From: Vibrio variabilis | GTDB lineage: Bacteria; Pseudomonadota; Gammaproteobacteria; Enterobacterales; Vibrionaceae | NCBI RefSeq assembly: GCF_003263785.1 | Contig: NZ_JYJK01000007.1 | Span: 1-64,000 of the forward strand | Direction: 5' to 3' | Length of the DNA stretch: 64,000 bases | In this document: positions 57,409 to 64,000 of the stretch, one piece after another | How the letters are laid out: every line of letters starts with the position of its first letter | Numbering within the stretch: position 1 is the first letter of the stretch | Program-made: the position numbers and the translations under genes | Notes under the pieces: model-generated | Databases searched by the model: none | Told to the model about the DNA's origin: nothing | Seen by the model: only the letters and a program-made list of their open reading frames with translations

Positions 57409-58674
57409 ATGGATATTTTTAACAAGCAAGAATCCAACGTTCGCTCATACTCGAATCACTTTCCGGTCATTTTTCACAAAGCGAAAGGTAGCTGGCTTGA
57501 AACTGATACGGGTGACAAGTATCTCGATTTTCTCTCTGGTGCAGGTTCACTGAACTATGGGCACAATAATCCAGTGATGAAATTGGCACTGCTTGATTAC
57601 ATCGAAAAAGATGGCCTCACCCATGGTCTCGATCTGCACTCTAACGCGAAGGCAGACTTTTTGCTGGCATTGAAGCAGCACATTCTGCAGCCGAGAGGGC
57701 TCAATTACAAAGTTCAGTTTACCGGACCGACTGGCACCAATGCCGTCGAGGCAGCTTTAAAACTTGCACGAAATGTCACTGGGCGTAGCAATATAGTGGC
57801 ATTTACTAATGGTTTTCATGGCTGCACCAGCGGTGCGCTTGCCGCTACAGGTAACCAACATCATCGAAATGGTGCCGGTACAGGGTTAACCAATGTCACG
57901 CGTTTACCGTTTGAAGGTTACGCTGACATCGATGGGTTAAAACTGCTCAGTACCATGCTTACCGATAACTCGTCTGGTATGGACAAGCCTGCTGCTGTAT
58001 TAGTCGAGACGGTTCAAGGGGAAGGTGGGCTTAACGTTGCATCAGATAAGTGGCTCTCGCGTCTAGCACAGATATGCAAAGAAAATGATGTATTGCTCAT
58101 TGTGGACGACATTCAGGCGGGTTGTGGCCGAACCGGTACTTTCTTTAGCTTCGAACCCTCAGGAATAAAGCCTGACATTGTCACGCTATCAAAGTCTCTC
58201 TCGGGTTATGGTTTACCGTTGGCGGTTGTGTTGTTGAAACCACATCTCGATATTTGGAAGCCCGGCGAGCACAACGGCACCTTTAGAGGTAATAATCACG
58301 CCTTTGTTACGGCGGCAAAAGCGATTGAAACCTATTGGCTTGATGATCAATTTTCACAGCACATCGGCGAACACGCCAAGACCATCGCAAGTTTCATTGA
58401 TCGATTACTGGAGCGTTTCCCAAACTATGTGAATCGAAGAAAAGGTAAGGGCTTGATGCAGGGTATTGAGTTTCACTCAGAACGTTTTGCAAAAGAGGTG
58501 TCCACGGCCTGTTTTGAAGAAGGTTTGGTGATTGAGACTGCCGGTCCAAATGATGAGGTGGTTAAGTTCTTTTGCCCTCTAACCATAACGGCGGAAGAGC
58601 TGGAGGAAGGGTTAAATCGGTTTGAGTCCGCGTTTAACTCTGTCATTGCCAAGCACTACAAAAATGCATCATAA
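57409..58674 (+). CDS. ectB: Diaminobutyrate-2-oxoglutarate aminotransferase
   Basis: 421 residues, PLP enzyme. Converts aspartate semialdehyde to 2,4-diaminobutyrate, the first ectoine-specific step. FLSGAGSLNYGHNNP, GPTGTNAVEAALKLAR, VLLIVDDIQAGCGRTGTFFS and TLSKSLSGYGLPLAV (PLP lysine in SLS-GYG context) are class-III aminotransferase landmarks seen in EctB. It is intact and directly follows ectA. Confidence 0.96.
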   Translation: MDIFNKQESNVRSYSNHFPVIFHKAKGSWLETDTGDKYLDFLSGAGSLNYGHNNPVMKLALLDYIEKDGLTHGLDLHSNAKADFLLALKQHILQPRGLNYKVQFTGPTGTNAVEAALKLARNVTGRSNIVAFTNGFHGCTSGALAATGNQHHRNGAGTGLTNVTRLPFEGYADIDGLKLLSTMLTDNSSGMDKPAAVLVETVQGEGGLNVASDKWLSRLAQICKENDVLLIVDDIQAGCGRTGTFFSFEPSGIKPDIVTLSKSLSGYGLPLAVVLLKPHLDIWKPGEHNGTFRGNNHAFVTAAKAIETYWLDDQFSQHIGEHAKTIASFIDRLLERFPNYVNRRKGKGLMQGIEFHSERFAKEVSTACFEEGLVIETAGPNDEVVKFFCPLTITAEELEEGLNRFESAFNSVIAKHYKNAS

Positions 58675-58686
58675 CGAGGGGAAATC

Positions 58687-59073
58687 ATGATAGTTAGAAC
58701 ATTAGAGCAGTGTCGTGACAGTGAGAGGCGCGTAGCGTCGGATACTTGGGAAAGTGTGAGGATGATACTCAAAGATGACAACATGGGTTTTTCGTTCCAC
58801 ATCACGACTATTTACGCGGACACAACCACGCACATTCACTACAAGAATCATCTTGAGTCAGTGTACTGTATTCAAGGTGAGGGAGACATTGAGATCGTAG
58901 GCGGTGAGACTTATCCAATAAAATCGGGAACGCTCTATGTCTTGGATAAACACGATGAACACTTTCTTAAAGCCAACAAAGGGAAGGAAATGATCATGGC
59001 CTGCGTGTTCAATCCGCCAATTACTGGGAAAGAAACTCATGATGAAAACGGGGTTTACCCACTCATTGACTGA
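58687..59073 (+). CDS. ectC: Ectoine synthase
   Basis: 128 residues, a cupin. Cyclises N-gamma-acetyl-diaminobutyrate to ectoine. It starts [40 protein letters not shown] and [14 protein letters not shown] are the cupin metal/substrate motifs of EctC. AGGGGAAATC supplies the ribosome binding site. It follows ectB by 12 bp. Confidence 0.96.
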   Translation: MIVRTLEQCRDSERRVASDTWESVRMILKDDNMGFSFHITTIYADTTTHIHYKNHLESVYCIQGEGDIEIVGGETYPIKSGTLYVLDKHDEHFLKANKGKEMIMACVFNPPITGKETHDENGVYPLID

Positions 59074-59121
59074 GCGAAAACATTTCATCTCTATCCCAAT
59101 CAATTACAAAATAGGCTATTT

Positions 59122-60560
59122 ATGACTACTTATACCGTAGAGAAAATCGGCGGTACATCAATGTCCGCATTTGACACTGTTCTGGACAATATTCTCCTTC
59201 GCCCTGCGACAGAGAGCTCTCTTTACAACCGAGTTTTCGTCGTGTCTGCGTATGGCGGGCTCACGGATTCCTTACTAGAGTGCAAAAGAACTGGCAAACC
59301 CGGTGTTTACCCTTTGGTTGCCAGCAGCGACGAGCGCTGGACTAATGAATTGGATACCGTTGAACAACGTATGTTGTTGACCAATGACCATATGTTTGCT
59401 GATCCGATGGATCGGATGGCAGCAGACAAGTTTATTCGCTCTCGCGTTTCCGAAGCTCGACGCTGCATCACGAATCTTTTAGAGGTGTGTCAATATGGTC
59501 AATTTGACCTAACCAATTACTTACCAGAAATCCGAGAGTTCCTGGCATCGCTTGGGGAAGTTCACAGTGCTTACAATACTGCGATGAAACTCAAGTCAAT
59601 GGGCGTTAACGCCACATTTGTCGACCTGTCACTTTGGGACGCTGAAACGTTGCCAGAGACCTTGGAACAGGCAATCTCACAAGCGTTTGAAAACATCGAT
59701 ATCAAAACGGAGTTGCCTATTGTTACCGGTTATGCTGCATCAAAACAAGGCGTGATGTCGTTGTACGATAGAGGCTACAGTGAAATGACGTTTAGTGTCT
59801 TGCTAGCATCACCAATGCTGATTTGGCTGTCATCCACAAAGAGTATCATCTGAGCTCTGCAGACCCGAGAATGGTGGGTGCAGAAAGCGTCAAACCTGTA
59901 GGGGAAACAAACTTTGATGTTGCAGATCAATTGGCATCGCTTGGCATGGAGGCTATTCACCCAAGGGCGGCGGCAGGTCTTAGAGAAAGCGGCATTGAAC
60001 TGCAAATCAAGAATACGTTTGAGCCTGACCACGATGGCACTCTCATTTCAGAAAACTATACTTCCGAGGACGAAAACGTAGAAATCGTCGCGGGTAAAGC
60101 CAAGGTTCATGCTTTGCAACTGTTCGACCAAACCCACGCGTGTCATATTGACCGAGTGAGCCTCGATCTGATGACAATCATTGAGCCGATGTCACTTGAA
60201 GTTATTAGTAAAGAGATGACGGCAAACTCTCTGACCTACTACTTAAATGGCTCGGCGACCGCGATCGACAAGGTCAAGCAGCAGCTAAAGCTCAACTACC
60301 CCGACGCGCAAGTTTCCTGTCGTGTTGTGTCTATGGTGTCCGCCATAGGTACAAAAATAGACTCGACGGAAACGCTATCGATAGGTACAAAAGCGCTCGC
60401 AGAGGCTGGCATATCACCAGTCGCTTTACATGCACCAGTTCGTAACGTCAGTGTGCAATATGTTGTTGAGGAAGATGAATATCAACAAGCGCTCGGTGTA
60501 GTTCACCATGCTTTGTGTGAGCCCAAACAAGAATCGCTCGGACTAAAAGGCGCCGCCTAG
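59122..60560 (+). CDS. ask: Ectoine-specific aspartokinase (frameshift)
   Basis: Ask_ect phosphorylates aspartate to feed the ectoine pathway and is relatively free of normal feedback control. It begins TTYTVEKIGGTSMSAFDTVL with the KxGGTS kinase motif, and TGYAASKQGVMSLYDRGYSE precedes the break. One added A near 59802 gives LASTNADLAVIHKEYHLSSA and DPRMVGAESVKPVG, continuing to 60560 with ACT-like regulatory halves. Restored ~479 residues. Presence of this fourth gene is common in marine proteobacterial ect operons. Confidence 0.92.
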
Positions 60561-60675
60561 TTTTTGGTCGCTAACTTAACTTCTATCGGCTAGGCTTCAT
60601 GATATTAGAGAGTTTTAATAACGGTATGTTTAATAATCAGCGCATTAGACCGCGTTTAAACACATTTGGTAAATC

Positions 60676-61070
60676 ATGAAGCCGAATTTTAACTTTGAAG
60701 ATGTGAGTCAACTGCTTGTTGGAGCATTTGCCCTTGGTATGCCCGTCTCTTTTTCGGAAGAGGCTTGGCACCTTGGGGCAACGCTCCCCGCGATCAACTT
60801 GCTGATGATTGTGCTTCTATCTGTCAGCTTTGTTACGCTGTACACCTATGAAGCTGTGTTTCAGCGTAATATTTTAGAGCGAAAATTGGCCTTTGTTTCT
60901 CGAGTATTTTGGGCTTATGCGCTGACTATGGTCGTAGTTGCGTTGATCCTGATATGCTTGATAAGTTGCCACTAATCGACGAGCCAGCGGTTGCTTTTAA
61001 GCGGGTACTTCTGATTTCAATGCCGGCCTCGATGGGGGCCATCGTTGTCGATAGCTTTGATAAAGAATAG
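60676..61070 (+). CDS. DUF2391 integral membrane protein (frameshift)
   Basis: The first frame stops at 60975 after three or four helices ([40 protein letters not shown]). The next frame gives [20 protein letters not shown] and [18 protein letters not shown], ending at 61070, as expected for DUF2391. One added C near 60949 joins them into ~131 residues. Function unknown. Confidence 0.75.
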
Positions 61071-61157
61071 TTTTGATAATAAGCGGTTATCCTCATTATC
61101 AATTAGTTTTAAGACGTTCACTTCTGGTCAGTTATTGTTGTAGGCACGCTACGACCA

Positions 61158-61745
61158 TTAAAGCACTGGCTTATCAATGGCAGGATCTTCTTTTGGCGTT
61201 GCTGTTTGCTGTGTCATTACCTGACTTCTCCCATCTGCCTTAAGCTTTACAACACCTTTTTGCAAAATCAGGTTGTTTGGGTAACTAATCTGTTCCCCGC
61301 TTTCATGGCGAATAAGTACATGAAACATCGTAATGTCTATTATCTTCCCTCGAATATCCGCATCTTTTTCAACCACCTGTATTCTGTCACCAATTCGATA
61401 GGGGAAGGCGAAGAAGATCAGCACGCTAGCAGTCACATTACTCAAAATAGACCACTGAGCAACCAAGGCTACGCCCAATACAGCAAAAATGGACGACAAG
61501 AATAGCGCGATGTCACCAAACCCGATTCCCAAAAGTATAAAAAAGAGAGCGCCAAAAACGATAAGAGCGGCGACATTAAAGGCTTTTAAGATGAACTGTT
61601 TTCGTTGAATCGAAACTTGTTTACTTGTCGCGAGTGTATTGATCCAAGCGTGAACCACTTTAACAACGACTTTGTACGCAACAATCAGAATGACTGCGAT
61701 GGCGAGCTGTTTAACTAAATCAGACGCTAGCAAGGTTTCGAGCAT
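61158..61745 (-). CDS. MscS-family mechanosensitive channel, short form
   Basis: 195 residues. Three helices; the pore-lining stretch FLSSIFAVLGVALVAQWSIL then SNVTASVLIFFAFPYRIGDR is the MscS signature, followed by the beta domain with ISYPNNLILQKGV. It lacks the large C-terminal alpha/beta vestibule of E. coli MscS (286 residues). It probably releases solutes on hypo-osmotic shock, which fits its place beside the ectoine operon. Confidence 0.88.
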   Translation of the reverse strand: MLETLLASDLVKQLAIAVILIVAYKVVVKVVHAWINTLATSKQVSIQRKQFILKAFNVAALIVFGALFFILLGIGFGDIALFLSSIFAVLGVALVAQWSILSNVTASVLIFFAFPYRIGDRIQVVEKDADIRGKIIDITMFHVLIRHESGEQISYPNNLILQKGVVKLKADGRSQVMTQQTATPKEDPAIDKPVL

Positions 61746-62214
61746 GTTTATTCCCTGAACAAGTGGAGCGTTTATAGGAGAAATCTAGGCTTTCAATGAT
61801 ATCTCATTCTCCGTGTTGCTGTAATTTACTTTTTACCTCGATGAACTTAGTTAGCAATGCAAAGATAGGCTCCCTCTTAGCACTGCTCCAAAAGGGTAGG
61901 ATTGGAGTTCGTAAAAACTAGAATGTATGTTTTCAAGCGCAATCTTGCTTGAAAAGCTCAGAGTGAAATGGGTACGATGTAAAGCAACGATACAAGTCTA
62001 ACGTGGTAAGTGGAAATACATAAATACTGGGCATTGTGTTTGGAGCTTGCAAGCGCCGCGCCTCTAGATTACGTTTTACACGCATCTCGAGGATCAATGC
62101 TTTCAACTCGTCCGTAATGTTGGCCTAGAAATATCACATCGACGAAATGCGAAGCCTGCATCGCCAGACTCTTCATACATCTTTACCCTATTATCCTCAC
62201 GGAGATATCGCCCC
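61746..62214. other. Intergenic DNA with one inverted repeat
   Basis: About 470 bp between two minus-strand genes, with no convincing reading frame. The only visible structure is a 9-bp inverted repeat TTTTCAAGC (61930-61938) / GCTTGAAAA (61947-61955), which could form a hairpin. Confidence 0.5.
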
Positions 62215-63912
62215 TCACTGCAGGTGGGTACTGTTTTTTAGAAAAGTATTGAAACTTTTACACGCGATACTTGGACGGCCTAAGTAGTAACCTTGGGCTG
62301 CCTGACAGCCCAAGTCACTCACTAAAGAATACATGTTTTTAGTCTCAATGCCCTCTGCGACAATAGTTGTATCAAGCTGTGCTCCCAATGCTACGATACT
62401 CTTTACCATTCTCATTTGCTCATGCTTATCCCCTAGCTCTTTTAATATATGGCCATCAATCTTGATGCTTTCTATCGGGAGGCTGACAAGACGTTTCATA
62501 GATAGTAGGCCGTCACCAAAATCATCGATTGATAACTTAACCCCATATTGGTTTAACTCAACGAGATGCGTCATCACCTCATCTGTATCGCAGGCTAAGT
62601 GTGATTCTCTAATCTCCAAGATGATTTTCTGAGGATCGATTTTGCTAGATTCTATCGCATCCGACAGGAGCTTACAGATGAGCCCACAATGCTCAGTGCC
62701 TGGAGGCAGGTTAAGACTTAGCATTAAATCAGGCATTGTCGTCTGCCATTCTTTGAGTTGAAATAAAGCCTGCTTAAATAGCCACTGGTGAAAACTATCG
62801 ACTAAGTTTAATCGCACGACAAAATCGATGATTTGCTGGGCAGGAACTTCTGTCTCACCAAACTTCCACCTTATCAATGCTTCAACAGAAGTGACTTCTT
62901 TAGTTTTTGTATCAAAAACAGGTTGGAAAACGAGATAAAGGTCGTTGTTATATAGAGCCTCTGGAAAGGAAGACGTGAGTTTACATTCAGCGCTGTTTTG
63001 CTTCTTCATTTTGGAGTCGAAAATGCGAACTTGTCCCTTGCCGCTTTCTTTAGCTGAATACAATGCGTAATCGGCATTATTGAGTAACTCAGCGCTTGTT
63101 TTAGCCGCACTTGGGTGGCTGGCAACCCCGATGGATGGGCTCACTTCAATGACTTCATTTTGCCAATCTATATCGATTTGTAAGTCCTTAAGGCAACTTT
63201 CTGCTGCAATTTTAGCGTCTTCTAGCGTTGTGTTTGATAATAGTACGGTAAACTCATCACCACCGAGTCGCGAAACTAAGTCCGTCTTTCTAAACCGCTT
63301 CTGTAGTTTGTTTGCCACCATCTGCAAAACAAAGTCACCAGCTTCATGGCCATGAGTGTCATTGATGGTTTTGAAGTTATCTAAGTCTAAATACAGCAGT
63401 GAAAAATGGTGGTGGTACCGTGCGCTTTCGCTGAAAAGAAACTCTAAGCGATCATTAAATACAGCTCGGTTTGAAAGCTTGGTCAGGCTATCGTGTGTTG
63501 CCATATAACAGAGCTGTTGTTGTGACTCCCATTGCTTGGTTACAGAGATAATGAGTTCTTCCAGGCTTTCACTTGTAATATCTTGTTTGACCGCGTAATC
63601 ATGAGCACCATACTTCATAAGTTCGACAGCGGTTTCCGTATCCTCTTGGCCTGTAATCACTGCAATAGGGCAGGGCATATGGCCATGTTCTCTGTTGAGT
63701 TTGTGCAGCAGGTCTACTGCATTGCCATCAGGAAGGTAGCAGTCTAATAAGCAGCAATCTATGGGGTGCTGATTAATGAGCTCTAGTGCTTTCTCTAAAG
63801 ACGCTGCATTCTCAACAGTTTGAAAAGAGTGTTTGGTCGATTGTAATAATCTGCTGAGATGAACGAAATCGGCTTCATGATCTTCAACGATAACTAAACG
63901 TTTTGCCTGCAT
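62215..63912 (-). CDS. Response regulator with GGDEF and EAL domains
   Basis: 565 residues from the ATG at 63912 (TAGGTGG upstream). The receiver (1-~120) has RLVIVEDHEAD and phospho-acceptor LLDCYLPDG. The GGDEF domain has DLDNFKTINDTHGHEAGD and RLGGDEFTVLL with I-site RKTD five residues before. The EAL domain has FQPVFDTKTKEVTSVEALIR, IDDFGDG and VAEGIETK. All catalytic motifs look intact, so it may both make and break c-di-GMP under control of a histidine kinase not in the window. Confidence 0.94.
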   Translation of the reverse strand: MQAKRLVIVEDHEADFVHLSRLLQSTKHSFQTVENAASLEKALELINQHPIDCCLLDCYLPDGNAVDLLHKLNREHGHMPCPIAVITGQEDTETAVELMKYGAHDYAVKQDITSESLEELIISVTKQWESQQQLCYMATHDSLTKLSNRAVFNDRLEFLFSESARYHHHFSLLYLDLDNFKTINDTHGHEAGDFVLQMVANKLQKRFRKTDLVSRLGGDEFTVLLSNTTLEDAKIAAESCLKDLQIDIDWQNEVIEVSPSIGVASHPSAAKTSAELLNNADYALYSAKESGKGQVRIFDSKMKKQNSAECKLTSSFPEALYNNDLYLVFQPVFDTKTKEVTSVEALIRWKFGETEVPAQQIIDFVVRLNLVDSFHQWLFKQALFQLKEWQTTMPDLMLSLNLPPGTEHCGLICKLLSDAIESSKIDPQKIILEIRESHLACDTDEVMTHLVELNQYGVKLSIDDFGDGLLSMKRLVSLPIESIKIDGHILKELGDKHEQMRMVKSIVALGAQLDTTIVAEGIETKNMYSLVSDLGCQAAQGYYLGRPSIACKSFNTFLKNSTHLQ

Positions 63913-64000
63913 AACACCACCTAAGTAAGAGTTTTGCCGGATGGCAATGTAGCGGATTTGATCCAAAAGTTTATGACGCTATCCAAAACAGTTCTAAATT

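Noticed and set aside
61930..61955. Inverted repeat as a terminator
   Set aside because: No T run follows on either strand and it is far from the stop of the upstream minus-strand gene, so I list it only as an inverted repeat.
1..64000. CRISPR array, cas genes, tRNA or rRNA genes
   Set aside because: I looked especially for an I-F array because of the I-F3-like ends, but saw no regularly spaced direct repeats, no Cas-like proteins, and no tRNA or rRNA sequence.

Overview
The window looks like a chromosome segment of a marine Vibrio-type gammaproteobacterium. It opens with the 3' end of a Vibrio-like guaC and carries an ectABC-ask ectoine operon, several Cys-type sulfatases with radical-SAM maturases, and AT-leaning intergenic DNA. 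Family assignments come from motif recognition in the translations; no database search was run.

Layout: 1-377 is the guaC 3' end. From 24 bp after its stop codon, 401 to 18735 is bracketed by sequences that look like the ends of a Tn7-like transposon (terminal TGT...ACA plus several TnsB-site-like repeats). Inside are a PPIase / HupE / DUF3604 / HupE / HupE-like module, an Opp/Nik-type ABC transporter with a fused double ATPase, a LysR regulator with a divergent outer-membrane protein, and a sulfatase - sulfatase maturase - LysR - SGNH hydrolase locus. At 18735-18741 two transposon-like ends lie back to back. The second is followed by a dead tnsA gene (18821-19149; nonsense codon, frameshift, catalytic Asp replaced). 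guaC is a known attachment site for I-F3 (CRISPR-associated) Tn7-like elements, so this part is probably a guaC-attached genomic island made of tandem, now transposase-less elements.

19.9-48.3 kb: a signalling block (LuxR, GGDEF, Crp/Fnr, ToxR-like winged helix), then a second accessory locus: SDR dehydrogenases, LysR, FadL porin, HlyD/DUF3302 pair, GAF-LuxR regulator, sulfatase 2, a large Ca-binding-repeat lipoprotein, sulfatase maturase 2 and a MoxR-DUF58-DUF4381-BatA-BatB-BatD operon. About ten copies of a 16-bp palindrome (consensus kCAGTAA-NN-TTACTGC) sit in the promoter regions from 22.3 to 47.2 kb, which suggests a single regulon tying the locus together.

48.4-64 kb is more ordinary: an RND tripartite efflux operon with its LysR regulator, a TPR protein, the ectoine operon preceded by a near-perfect CRP site, DUF2391, MscS, and a receiver-GGDEF-EAL protein.

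Quality caveat: at least 15 genes are split by single-base indels, almost all at homopolymers and mostly one base short. Correcting the run restores conserved motifs (for example GGDEF at 21285). I treat these as probable sequencing errors and annotate the restored genes as single CDS; tnsA is the exception and looks truly dead.
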